DNA from: Deferrisoma camini S3R1
GTDB lineage: Bacteria > Desulfobacterota > Deferrisomatia > Deferrisomatales > Deferrisomataceae
Direction: 5' to 3'
Assembly: GCF_000526155.1 (NCBI RefSeq)
Contig: NZ_JAFN01000001.1
Coordinates: 2,133,014-2,197,013, forward strand
DNA: 64,000 nt
The position numbers were made by a program, and so were the translations under genes. Shown one piece after another: positions 39,484 through 52,900 of the stretch (positions within the stretch are counted from its first letter, which is position 1; each line of letters starts with the position of its first letter). The notes beneath the pieces are model-generated. The model was not told where the DNA came from, did no database searches, and saw only the letters and a list, made by a program, of their open reading frames with translations.

Positions 39484-39525
39484 TTTCTCGTGTACCGTTT
39501 CGCAACAACATATGTGGATTACGGC

Positions 39526-39683
39526 GGTGGGGCTGGGGGCTCCAACGGAGCGCGACGGCCGAGCAGTCCGGGCCGCCCGGCGCCAGGGGAGCGGCCGCGG
39601 CGCGTGCTCTCACGCGCCGCAGCGGACCGCGCCGAGGCGGCCCCTGCGAGGCCGTTCAGCGAAGGAGGGGCCCCAGCCCCACC
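39526..39683. repeat. 158-bp palindromic element D upstream of tRNA-Arg
   Basis: GGTGGGGCTGGGG (39526-39538) pairs with CCCCAGCCCCACC (39671-39683). Near the centre GCGGCGCGTG, loop CTCT, CACGCGCCGC (39597-39620) is perfect. Between them the arms pair imperfectly. It begins 42 bases after element B. Outside B and D I see no gene in 39182-39786. Confidence 0.6.
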
Positions 39684-39786
39684 CCCTGGGAGAACCACGA
39701 GAGTTGGGAAACGCTACACTAGTCTCTGCCCCCCAAAGCTCTTGCAATCGGGCCCCAGGTGTGATTGACTATGCGCTTCCTTCGGT

Positions 39787-39863
39787 GGGCGAGTAGCTCA
39801 GCTGGATAGAGCGCAGGTCTCCGGAACCTGAGGCCGTGGGTTCGAATCCCGCCTCGCCCACCA
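39787..39863 (+). tRNA. tRNA-Arg (anticodon CCG)
   Basis: A 77-base cloverleaf: acceptor GGGCGAG/CTCGCCC, anticodon stem CAGGT/ACCTG with loop CTCCGGA, so anticodon CCG reading CGG. T arm GTGGG-TTCGAAT-CCCGC; CCA is encoded. CGG is a common arginine codon in this G+C-rich genome. It stands alone and is followed by a rho-independent terminator. Confidence 0.96.
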
Positions 39864-39873
39864 CGCATCGCCG

Positions 39874-39903
39874 CGCCGGCCCCTCTGGGGCCGGCGTTTT
39901 TTT
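39874..39903 (+). terminator. Rho-independent terminator of tRNA-Arg
   Basis: CGCCGGCCCC, loop TCT, GGGGCCGGCG, then seven T. This is a 10-bp perfect stem. Confidence 0.92.
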
Positions 39904-39913
39904 CGTGCCCCCC

Positions 39914-40801
39914 TCACCCACCCTTGCCGATCCGGCCCCGGACGGCGGCGATCACCCGGTTGCGGTCGAACACGGGCGCGAGCAGCCGATCGCCCCGGGT
40001 GTCGCCCACGATCCGGTGGACCACCGTGGTCGGCGGCAGGCTCCGTAGGAAGCGGGCGGCCCGGTCCACGTACTCCGCCTCGGCCAGCACCCGAACCTCG
40101 CCACGGCGCCACAGCGCCTCCAGCGCCGTGCCCCGCACCACCGCGAGCTGGTGGAGCTTGACCCCGTCCACGCCCAGCCCGGCCAGGAACCCTGCGGTGC
40201 GCTCCTCGTCCTCCGGCCCCTCGCCGGGAAGCCCCAGGATCACGTGGGCGCACACCTTGAGCCCCCGGGCTCGGGCCCGGGCCGCGGCGTCGGCAAAGTC
40301 GGCCGCGGTGTGGCCCCGGCGAAGCAGCGCCAGGGTCGGATCGTGGGCCGACTGCAGCCCCAGCTCCAGCCACACCTCCCACCGGTCTGCATATCCGGCC
40401 AGGAGGTCCAGCACCGGGTCGGGCACGCAGTCGGGCCGGGTGCCCACGCAGAGTGCCACCACCTCGGAGAAGGGCAAGCAGGCGTCCCAGACCCGGCGGA
40501 GTACCTCGATGGGGGCATGGGTGTTGGTGTGGGGCTGGAAGTAGGCGGCCACCCGGGTCACGCCCCGGTCCCGCAGGCGCCCGATGCCCTCGGCCAGTTG
40601 GCGGGCCACCGGCCGGGGGTCGCCCGCGCTCGGTGAGAACGAGGCGGGGTCGCAGAACAGGCACCCTCCCCTTCCCACGGTGCCGTCCCGGTTCGGGCAG
40701 GAAAGCCCGGCGTCCAGGCTCACCCTCCGCACCGGCCCGCCGAACCGGGCTCGCCAATGGCGGCCGATGCCGGGATAGGGCTCAGACGGTCTTGCGCGCA
40801 A
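39914..40801 (-). CDS. Radical SAM protein, YhcC/TIGR01212 type
   Basis: The 295-residue protein has CPNRDGTVGRGGCLFC at about residues 35-50, the CxxxDGxxGxGGCxFC iron-sulfur site that distinguishes the YhcC family. YFQPHTNTHAP, CVGTRPDCVPD, ELGLQSAHD and CAHVILGLPGE follow. The cluster binds SAM to start radical chemistry; the physiological reaction is not established to my knowledge. The TTG at 40799-40801 is the likely start (AGAGG eight bases upstream). It follows the dynamin-like gene by 45 bases and faces the tRNA-Arg terminator. Confidence 0.87.
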   Translation of the reverse strand: MRARPSEPYPGIGRHWRARFGGPVRRVSLDAGLSCPNRDGTVGRGGCLFCDPASFSPSAGDPRPVARQLAEGIGRLRDRGVTRVAAYFQPHTNTHAPIEVLRRVWDACLPFSEVVALCVGTRPDCVPDPVLDLLAGYADRWEVWLELGLQSAHDPTLALLRRGHTAADFADAAARARARGLKVCAHVILGLPGEGPEDEERTAGFLAGLGVDGVKLHQLAVVRGTALEALWRRGEVRVLAEAEYVDRAARFLRSLPPTTVVHRIVGDTRGDRLLAPVFDRNRVIAAVRGRIGKGG

Positions 40802-40846
40802 ACGGATCGCCTCTGCGGGGGTGGCGGCCCCAAACGCCGCCGGGCA

Positions 40847-42988
40847 TCAGGCGGCCAGGGGCTCGAGGGCTTCGCGGATCCCCTCGAGCCGGGGGATCAG
40901 ATCCACCTTTTCTCCCCGGCGCCGGTCCACGGCCCGCTCCAGGGTGGAGAGGTCCTGCACGGCGGCCTGGGCCAGCTCCCGGTACGCCGCGATCCAGGCG
41001 TCGGCCAGGGCGTCCAGGTTCCGGCCCACCACCTGGTACTTGACCTGCTCGTTGTAGTGGAGCAGGTTCGACCGGGCCTCCTCCAGCAGGGTCTCCCGGA
41101 CCGCCTCGGCCCAGTCGGCCAGCATTCCCTCGGCAAACCCCTTGCGCCCTCCCCGGCCCACCAGCCGCCGGGCCCAACCCGAGGCGGCCTTGCGGGTCCA
41201 CTGGGCGGCCAGGGCCAGCATGCGGTCGGCCGGGTGCTCGCCCCCGGCGTAGGTGACGGCGCTGGGCAGGGGGATCACCCGCCGGCCGATCGAGGGGTCC
41301 AGCTCGGGCGGGGAGAACGGGGTGACCGGCAGGCCCAGCCGCTCGGCCTCCCGGTTGTAGGCCTCCACGTTACGGGTTAGCAGCTCGGCCGGGCCCCGGG
41401 CCGCCTCGCGCAGGGCCCCGCTGGCCTCGGCCCACACGGCGCGGATCGCCTCCACGGCCCTCGGGTTGAGCTCCTCCACCTTGAGCGCCTGGAACGAGGC
41501 CTTCATCTCCTGGAACACCCGGGCCATCTCCCGGTGGAATCGGCGCCGGTCCCCGCTCGTCTCCACCCGGGGCGCCGGGATCGCCCGGACCTTGTCCAGG
41601 AACGACAGGGCCAGGTCCCCGCCCGACGGATGGAACACCCGGTCCACCCGGCGAAACGCCTGCTCCCGCACCTCGGCGGCCGCGGCCTGGACCGCCTTCT
41701 CGAACGCGCCCAGGGAGGCCTCCACCTCCTGCCGGGCGCGGGCCAAGGTGTCCTGCTCGGCCTTCAGCCGGTCCGTCTCCTGCCGGGCCACGGCCAGGGC
41801 CGACTCCACCCGGGCCTTGAGGGCGCCGGCCGCCGAACGCAGCGCCGAGCGCACGGTCCGCTCCACCTCACGGGAGCGGCCCTCGGCCAGGGTCCGGAAC
41901 ACCCCGTCCCGGAACGACCCAAACCCGTCCAGGGCCTTGGCAGGGGACTCCTCCCACAGGGCGAGGAGCAGTTCCTCCTTGCGCTCCAGGGCTGCGCCGC
42001 CGGCCTGCCGGGCCGACAGGAGCCCCCGCAGGGCCGACACCACGGGGACCTCCACCTCACCGGCCAGAGGCGCGAGCTCGGCCGCGACCCGGTCGCGGAT
42101 GTCGGCCAGGTCCTCGGCCGTGGGGTGCTCGCCCAGGTCGGCGTTGAGCACGAACCGGGTGGCGTCGAGGAGCCCCAGGGCCTTGATGTCGCGCACGAAC
42201 CGCAGGTCCGCCTGCCGGATCCCCACCCGGCTCGACACCACATACAGAATGGCGTGGGCCCCCATCAGGTAGGCCTGCACCTTTTCCCGGTGGCGGGGGT
42301 TGGGGGAGTCGTACCCCTGGCAGTCCCCCAGCTCGGTGCCCGGCGGCAGGCCCGCGTCCGGCAGCTCCAGGACCAGGTCGTCCACGTACACGGCCAGGGC
42401 GTCGTCGCCGGCGAATTCCCGGTGTTCGGCGAACCGGTCCGACCCCAGCTCCAGGGTCCGGGGCTCCTCGGCCAGCCACGGCCGGATGCGTTCGTACCCG
42501 TCCAAATAGGCCCGCAGCAGCGCCACGTTGCGGTCGAAGCTCCCCCCCTCGGCCAGCACCCGCTCCCCCAAATCCGCCAGGGCGGCCCGGATGCGACGCC
42601 GGTCCGCGTCGGAGCGCAGGTCCAGGGAGCGGCCGTCGTGGCCGGCCGCCAGCAGGAGGGCCGCGTCCGTGATCTCGCGGTTCACCTCGGCCCATCCCTT
42701 CAACCGCAGGAAGGCCCGGGGCTCGGGCCCGGGCCGCACCCGGGTCACCAGCGAGGTGATGATGCCCGCGCCCCGCTTGAGGATGTCCTGCCCCACCAGG
42801 GCGTTCACCAGCGTGCTCTTGCCGCTCTTCACCGTGCCGGCCACGGCCACCCGCAGAACCCCGGCCGCCTCGAGCCCCTTCAGCCGCTCGATCCATGGAT
42901 CCACGCCGGCGGCCTCGGGACCCACCAGCTCCCGGAAGGTCTCGAGCAGGAACACCATCGGTTGCAGCTCGTCCGATCCCTTCGTCAC
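40847..42988 (-). CDS. Dynamin-like GTPase
   Basis: The 713-residue protein has the P-loop AGTVKSGKSTLVNAL near residues 50-64, a switch region GAGIITSLVTRV with a conserved Thr, and the G3 motif as LGDCQGYDSPNP. The base-recognition motif is unclear: FVLNADLGEHP stands where N/T-K-x-D is expected. Long helical coiled regions follow (RQETDRLKAEQDTLARARQEVEASLGAFEKAVQAAAAEVREQ), as in bacterial dynamin-like proteins that act on membranes. No partner dynamin gene is nearby. I prefer the GTG at 42986-42988 (VTKGSDELQPM); a GTG at 43012 is possible but has no ribosome site. Confidence 0.8.
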   Translation of the reverse strand: MTKGSDELQPMVFLLETFRELVGPEAAGVDPWIERLKGLEAAGVLRVAVAGTVKSGKSTLVNALVGQDILKRGAGIITSLVTRVRPGPEPRAFLRLKGWAEVNREITDAALLLAAGHDGRSLDLRSDADRRRIRAALADLGERVLAEGGSFDRNVALLRAYLDGYERIRPWLAEEPRTLELGSDRFAEHREFAGDDALAVYVDDLVLELPDAGLPPGTELGDCQGYDSPNPRHREKVQAYLMGAHAILYVVSSRVGIRQADLRFVRDIKALGLLDATRFVLNADLGEHPTAEDLADIRDRVAAELAPLAGEVEVPVVSALRGLLSARQAGGAALERKEELLLALWEESPAKALDGFGSFRDGVFRTLAEGRSREVERTVRSALRSAAGALKARVESALAVARQETDRLKAEQDTLARARQEVEASLGAFEKAVQAAAAEVREQAFRRVDRVFHPSGGDLALSFLDKVRAIPAPRVETSGDRRRFHREMARVFQEMKASFQALKVEELNPRAVEAIRAVWAEASGALREAARGPAELLTRNVEAYNREAERLGLPVTPFSPPELDPSIGRRVIPLPSAVTYAGGEHPADRMLALAAQWTRKAASGWARRLVGRGGRKGFAEGMLADWAEAVRETLLEEARSNLLHYNEQVKYQVVGRNLDALADAWIAAYRELAQAAVQDLSTLERAVDRRRGEKVDLIPRLEGIREALEPLAA

Positions 42989-43030
42989 CTCACACCCCCG
43001 TGGCAAGGGCACGCGTTCGTTGTTTCCCAG

Positions 43031-43082
43031 GAACTTCGGTCTTCGGTCGACGGTCTACGGTCGTCGGTCTGGGGCCTTCGGC
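43031..43082. repeat. Heptad array upstream of the dynamin-like gene
   Basis: GAACTTC, GGTCTTC, GGTCGAC, GGTCTAC, GGTCGTC and GGTCTGG, then GGCCTTCGGCC. Read with the gene it ends GACCGAAGTTC. CAGAATTCAGAGGACAG follows at about 43095-43111, a further short repeat type. Confidence 0.7.
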
Positions 43083-43194
43083 CATACCAGGAGTCAGAAT
43101 TCAGAGGACAGTGGACAGGTGAACCCCCTGGGGGCCACATCCTGTCTTCTTCCAACTTCCAACAGGCTTTCGACCCGGCGGTCAGAGCCCGGGC

Positions 43195-43377
43195 GGCATG
43201 GGGTCTGCCGGAGAGCCGGGCGCGGCTCCTTGGCTCGCCGCGCAGCGCCTCTGGCGTCTGGGCCGCGAAATGGTACCCCTTGCACGCACCCGTGATGAAA
43301 CCAACTCCCGTGTCTTGTGCCTGCGCGGCGAATCTCAACGCCTGGCTTCGCGCCCGGCCGGAGGTAGACCCCATGCC
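43195..43377. repeat. Palindromic intergenic element A, copy 4
   Basis: The outer arms GGCATGGGGTCTGCC (43195-43209) and GGTAGACCCCATGCC (43363-43377) pair with one G-T wobble. The inner stem CGCCGCGCAG (43236-43245) and CTGCGCGGCG (43321-43330) encloses 75 bases. With the neighbouring repeats it occupies most of the 700-base gap upstream of prpE; I see no gene there. Confidence 0.85.
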
Positions 43378-43475
43378 CCCGCACGAAACGCTCGGACCGA
43401 GACGTACACAAAGTCTGTACCCCGCAAACAGGCTGCCTCGCGGCCTACCCGAGCTGAATTCTGGCCCGGCAGTCA

Positions 43476-43541
43476 AGGCCCGGAGGCATGGGGCTTGGTG
43501 GAGCGCCGGGCGATGCGCCCCGAAACCGCGGCGGCGCATCG
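43476..43541. repeat. Element A, internally deleted or 5'-end copy
   Basis: AAGGCCCGGAGGCATGGGGC and then GGAGCGCCG match the left end of copy 3 closely. Instead of the normal core a short hairpin follows (CGATGCGCC 43511-43519 with GGCGCATCG 43533-43541). Confidence 0.6.
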
Positions 43542-43607
43542 TACCGGCGGGCCAGGGGGGTGTCAACGCGGCCCAGGCCGCCGGGCGGGCGAACCGGGTT
43601 TCGTTTC

Positions 43608-43664
43608 CTTTAGTCTGGCTCAAGTTCTTTAGCCTTGCTGAAGGCGACCGGGAGTTGCTACCCT
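43608..43664 (+). promoter_or_regulatory. prpE promoter with candidate operator
   Basis: TTGCTG (43635-43640) and TACCCT (43659-43664) are 18 bases apart, with TGC before the -10. TTTAG occurs at 43609 and 43628, 19 bases apart, and TTTAGCCTTGCTGAA overlaps the -35. The mdh promoter (1620-1677) has the same arrangement. Confidence 0.55.
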
Positions 43665-43719
43665 GAGACGATGTTTGTCGTGGCCTCATTCACCCATCAT
43701 TCCAGCAAAGGAGGAGTCC

Positions 43720-45612
43720 ATGGGCAGGTACGAAGAACTCTACCGAAGGAGCCTCGAAGACCCTGCCGGGTTCTGGGCGGAGGCGGCCGAGCAGATCTCG
43801 TGGACCAAGAAGTGGGACCGCGTGCTCGACGACTCCAACCCGCCCTTCTACCGGTGGTTCGTGGGCGGGGAGCTCAACACCTGTTACAACGCCGTGGACC
43901 GGCACGTGGAGGCCGGCCGGGGCGACCAGGTGGCCATCATCTACGACAGCCCGGTGACGGACCAGATCCAGAAGATCACCTACCGGGAGCTCCAGGACCG
44001 GGTGGCCCGGTTCGCCGGGGTGCTGCGGGGGCTCGGCGTGGAAAAGGGCGACACCGTCATCATCTACATGCCCATGGTGCCCCAGGCGGCCGTGGCCATG
44101 CTGGCCTGCGCCCGGCTCGGGGCGATCCACTCGGTGGTGTTCGGCGGGTTCGCCCCCAACGAGCTGGCCCTGCGCATCGACGACGCCAAGCCCAAGGTGA
44201 TCGTGTCGGCCTCGTGCGGCATCGAGGTCACCCGGGTCATCGAGTACAAGCCCATGCTCGACAAGGCGATCGAGCTGGCCCAGCACAAGCCGGACAAGTG
44301 CGTGATCCTGGCACGGCCCCAGGCCAAGGCCGAGCTCACCCCGGGCCGCGACCACGACTGGGACGAGCTGATGGCCCAGGCCGAGCCAGCCGAGTGCGTG
44401 CCCGTGGCCGCCACCGACCCCTTGTACATCCTGTACACCTCGGGGACCACCGGCATGCCCAAGGGCATCGTGCGCGACAACGGCGGCCACGCCGTGGCCC
44501 TGCGGTGGAGCATGGAGTACATCTACGACACCAAGCCGGGCGAGGTGTACTGGGCCGCCTCGGACGTGGGCTGGGTGGTGGGCCACTCGTACATCGTGTA
44601 CGGGCCCCTGTTCACGGGCTGCACCACCATCCTGTACGAGGGCAAGCCCGTGGGCACCCCGGACCCGGGCGCCTTCTGGCGGGTCATCAGCCAGCACGGG
44701 GTCAAGGTGCTGTTCACGGCGCCCACGGCCTTCCGGGCCATCAAGAAGGAGGACCCCAACGGCGAGTACTTCAAGAAGTACGACCTGTCCAACTTCAAGT
44801 ACCTGTTCCTGGCCGGTGAGCGGCTCGATCCTGACACCTACCACTGGGCGTCGGACCTGCTGCAGCGCCCCGTGATCGACCACTGGTGGCAGACCGAGAC
44901 CGGCTGGCCCATCGCGGCGAACTGCGCCGGGATCGAGCTGATGCCGATCAAGCCCGGCTCGCCCACCAAGGCCGTGCCCGGCTACGACGTGCAGATCGTG
45001 GACGACGCGGGCAAGGAGCTCGGGCCCAACCAGGAGGGCATCGTGGTGGTCAAGCTGCCCCTGCCCCCGGGCACGCTGCCGACCCTCTGGCAGAACGACG
45101 AGCGGTTCCGCCAGTCCTACACCGACCCCTTCCCCGGGTACTACTTCACGGGTGACGGCGGCTACAAGGACGAGGACGGATACCTCTACATCATGGGCCG
45201 GGTGGACGACGTGATCAACGTGGCCGGCCACCGGCTGTCCACCGGGGCCATGGAGGAGGTGATCGCCACCCACCCGGCCGTGGCCGAGTGCGCCGTGATC
45301 GGGGTGGCCGACAACCTGAAGGGCCAGGTGCCCGTGGGGTTCGTGGTGCTGAAGGCCGGCGCCGAGGTGGACCCGGACCGGCTCAAGGCGGACCTGGTGC
45401 AGATGATCCGCCAGCAGATCGGACCGATCGCCTGCTACAAGGAGACCATGATCGTCAAGCGGCTGCCCAAGACCCGGTCGGGCAAGATCCTGCGGGGCAC
45501 CATGCGCAAGATCGCCGACGGCGAGAAGTACCGGGTGCCGTCCACCATCGACGATCCGGCCATCCTGGGCGAGATCGAGGAGGCCCTGAAGACCGTGGGC
45601 TACGCCAAGTAA
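43720..45612 (+). CDS. prpE: Propionate--CoA ligase / acyl-CoA synthetase, PrpE type
   Basis: This AMP-forming enzyme activates propionate (or a similar short acid) to its CoA ester. The 630-residue protein has the P-loop LYILYTSGTTGMPKGIVRDNGG; the IVRDNGGHAVAL continuation separates PrpE/ACSS3 enzymes from acetyl-CoA synthetases. Other motifs are WWQTETGWPI, YYFTGDGGYKDEDGYLYIMGRVDDVINVAGHRLS and the catalytic lysine in TRSGKILRGTMRKIA. AAAGGAGG precedes the ATG at 43720. The promoter motif is shared with mdh. A terminator lies 25 bases after the stop. Substrate preference is inferred. Confidence 0.92.
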   Translation: MGRYEELYRRSLEDPAGFWAEAAEQISWTKKWDRVLDDSNPPFYRWFVGGELNTCYNAVDRHVEAGRGDQVAIIYDSPVTDQIQKITYRELQDRVARFAGVLRGLGVEKGDTVIIYMPMVPQAAVAMLACARLGAIHSVVFGGFAPNELALRIDDAKPKVIVSASCGIEVTRVIEYKPMLDKAIELAQHKPDKCVILARPQAKAELTPGRDHDWDELMAQAEPAECVPVAATDPLYILYTSGTTGMPKGIVRDNGGHAVALRWSMEYIYDTKPGEVYWAASDVGWVVGHSYIVYGPLFTGCTTILYEGKPVGTPDPGAFWRVISQHGVKVLFTAPTAFRAIKKEDPNGEYFKKYDLSNFKYLFLAGERLDPDTYHWASDLLQRPVIDHWWQTETGWPIAANCAGIELMPIKPGSPTKAVPGYDVQIVDDAGKELGPNQEGIVVVKLPLPPGTLPTLWQNDERFRQSYTDPFPGYYFTGDGGYKDEDGYLYIMGRVDDVINVAGHRLSTGAMEEVIATHPAVAECAVIGVADNLKGQVPVGFVVLKAGAEVDPDRLKADLVQMIRQQIGPIACYKETMIVKRLPKTRSGKILRGTMRKIADGEKYRVPSTIDDPAILGEIEEALKTVGYAK

Positions 45613-45636
45613 CCCCTCGGCATCCCGCAAAAGCGA

Positions 45637-45674
45637 AGGCCGCTTCCGGCAGGAGAGCCGGAAGCGGCCTTTTT
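45637..45674 (+). terminator. Rho-independent terminator of prpE
   Basis: AGGCCGCTTCCGGC, loop AGGAGA, GCCGGAAGCGGCCT, then a run of T: a 14-bp perfect stem. It also lies after the convergent rpoC stop and could stop transcription from that side (AAAAG on the left). Confidence 0.92.
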
Positions 45675-45727
45675 GTGCGGATTCACGGGGCGCCGCCCCG
45701 TTTCCGGCAGAGCGGCCGGCCCGCAGC

Positions 45728-49924
<4,197 letters not shown>

Positions 49925-49969
49925 GGCTCAAGACCTCCTTCGAGGGTTTGGCACGGCGAGAAGCGGACG

Positions 49970-52900
49970 TCAGACGCTCTCTTCCTCTTCCAAGAGCTCC
50001 ACGTTGAGCCCGAGGGCCTGCATCTCCTTCACCAGCACGTTGAACGATTCGGGGAGCCCGGGCTCGAGCACGGGCTTGCCCTTGACGATGGCCTCGTAGA
50101 TGCGGGTCCGGCCGGCCACGTCGTCGGACTTGACCGTGAGCATCTCCTGCAGGGTGTGGGCCGCTCCGTAGGCCTCCAGCGCCCACACCTCCATCTCGCC
50201 CAGACGCTGGCCGCCGAACTGGGCCTTTCCGCCCAGGGGCTGCTGGGTGACCAGGCTGTAGGGCCCGATCGAGCGGGCGTGGATCTTGTCGTCCACCAGG
50301 TGGTGGAGCTTCAGCATGTACATGGTGCCCACGGTGATCTTCTGATCGAACGGCTCCCCGGTCTTCCCGTCGTACAGGGTGGCTTGGCCCGTTCGGGGCA
50401 GGCCCGCTTTCTCCAGCAGGGACCAGATCTCGTCCTCGGAGGCGCCGTCGAACACGGGGCTCTCCATGTACACCCCTTCGGCGGCGGCCTGCCGGGCCAT
50501 GTCCAGGATCACCTCGTCCGAGGCCCGGTCCAGCAGCTCCTGGCTCTCGGGGTCGGGGAACAGGTCCTTCAGCCGCTCCCGCAGGGCCTCGGGGGAGTAC
50601 TGCGTGTCCAGCACCCTCTGGATCTGCTCGCCCAGGCCCCGGGCGGCCCACCCCAGATGGGTCTCCAGCACCTGCCCCACGTTCATCCGCGACGGCACGC
50701 CCAGGGGGTTCAGAATGATGTCCACCGGCGTGCCGTCCTCCAGGTAGGGCATGTCCTCCACCGGCACGATGGTGGAGATGACGCCCTTGTTCCCGTGGCG
50801 GCCCGCCATCTTGTCGCCCACCGACAGCCGGCGCTTGATGGCCACGTACACCTTGACCATCTTGATCACGCCCGGGGGAAGGTCGTCGCCCTCCTCCAGC
50901 CGCGACACCCGCTCCTCGAACCGCTTGCGCACGGCCGCCACCTGCTGGTCGAGCTTCTCCATCAGGTCGTAGATCCGGTCCTCCTTCTCCGGCGCGTCCG
51001 CCAGCGGCATCTCGCCCCAGGCGTCCCGGGGCACCCGGTCCAGGAGCTCGTCGGTGATCGTCTCGCCCTCGGCGATCACCACGTTGCCCTCCAGGTCCAC
51101 GATGTCCATGGCGGCGGTCTCGCCCACCAGGAGCTCGCGGATCGCCGCGAAGGTGGCGCTGCGCAGGATGGCGATCTCGTCCTCCATGTCCTTGCGCAGC
51201 CGCTCGGCCTCACGCTCCTCCACGGTCTCCTCGCCGTCCTCGCCGCCCTTGCGGCTGAACACCTTGGCGTCCACCACGATGCCCTCGACCCCCGGGGGCA
51301 CCCGCAGGCTCGTGTCCTTCACGTCGCCCGCCTTCTCCCCGAAGATCGCCCGGAGCAGCTTCTCCTCCGGGGTGAGCTGGGTCTCGCCCTTGGGGGTCAC
51401 CTTGCCCACCAGGATGTCGCCCGGCCGCACCTCGGCGCCGATGCGCACGATGCCGGTCTCGTCGAGGTCCTTGAGCTTCCGGTCCCCCACGTTGGGGATG
51501 TCGCAGGTGATCTCTTCCTTACCCAGTTTGGTGTCCCGGGCCACGCACTCGAACTCCTCGATGTGGATCGAGGTGAACGCGTCGCGCTGGATCAACCGCT
51601 CGGACACGATGATGGAGTCCTCGAAGTTGTACCCGCCCCAGCTCATGAACGCCACGAGCACGTTCTGGCCCAGGGCCAGCTCCCCCTTGGCCGTGGCCGG
51701 GCCGTCGGCCAGGATGTCGCCGGCCCGCACCCGGTCGCCGGCCCGCACGATGGGCCTCTGGTTCAGGCAGGTGTTCTGGTTGGAGCGCTGGAACTTGGTC
51801 AGGGTGTACACGTCCACCCCGGACCGGAGCTGGCCGTCCACCTCCTCCTCGTAGCGCACCACGATCCGGGCCGCGTCCACGCTCTGGACCACCCCGTCCC
51901 GGCGGCACACCACCGTGACCCCCGAGTCCCGGGCCACCACCCGCTCCATGCCGGTGCCCACCAGGGGTGCCTGGGTGCGCAGCAGCGGCACGGCCTGGCG
52001 CTGCATGTTCGAGCCCATCAGGGCCCGGTTGGCGTCGTCGTGCTCCAGGAACGGGATCAGCGAGGCCGCCACGCTCACCAGCTGCTTGGGCGAGACGTCC
52101 ATCAGGTCCACCTCGGAGGGCGACACCAGCACGGTCTCGCCGTTGCGGCGGGCGTTGACGATCTCGTTGGTGAACCGGCCCTCCTCGTCCAGGGGCGCGT
52201 TGGCCTGGGCGATGGTGTGCTCCTCCTCGTCCAGGGCGGTCAGGTACAGGATCTCGTCGGTGACCCGGCCGTCCACCACCTTCCGGTACGGGGTCTCGAT
52301 GAACCCGAACTCGTTCACCCGGGCGTAGATCGACAGGCTCACGATCAGGCCGATGTTCGGCCCCTCCGGGGTCTCGATGGGGCAGATCCGGCCGTAGTGG
52401 GTGGGGTGCACGTCGCGCACCTCGAACCCCGCCCGCTCCCGCGTGAGCCCGCCGGGGCCCAAAGCGCTCAGGCGCCGCTTGTGGGTGGTCTCGGACAGGG
52501 GGTTGGTCTGGTCCATGAACTGGCTGAGCTGCCCCGATCCGAAAAACTCCTTGACCACCGCCGTGACCGGCTTGGAGTTCACCAGGTCGTGGGGCATGAA
52601 CGACTCCACCTCGCCCAGGGCCATCCGCTCCTTCACGGCCCGCTCCATCCGGACCAGGCCCACCCGGTAGCGGTTCTCCAGCAGCTCGCCCACCGAGCGC
52701 ACCCGCCGGTTGCCCAGGTGATCGATATCGTCGGTCTTGCCCTGGCCGTTGCGCAGGCCCACCAGGTAGCGCACCACCGCGAGGATGTCCTCCCGGGTCA
52801 GGGTCTGCTGGTCCACCGGGGCGTCGAGCCGGAGCTTGTGGTTGAGTTTGATCCGGCCCACGTCCGACAGCTCGTAGCGCTCGGGATTGAAGAACAGGTT

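Noticed and set aside
39742-39771. A promoter for tRNA-Arg (TTGCAA with TGACTA)
   Set aside because: The -10 match is poor and the spacing is 18; not strong enough to list.
39300-39863. Integration site of a mobile island at tRNA-Arg
   Set aside because: No integrase gene or repeat of the tRNA 3' end is found downstream; ordinary genes follow the terminator.
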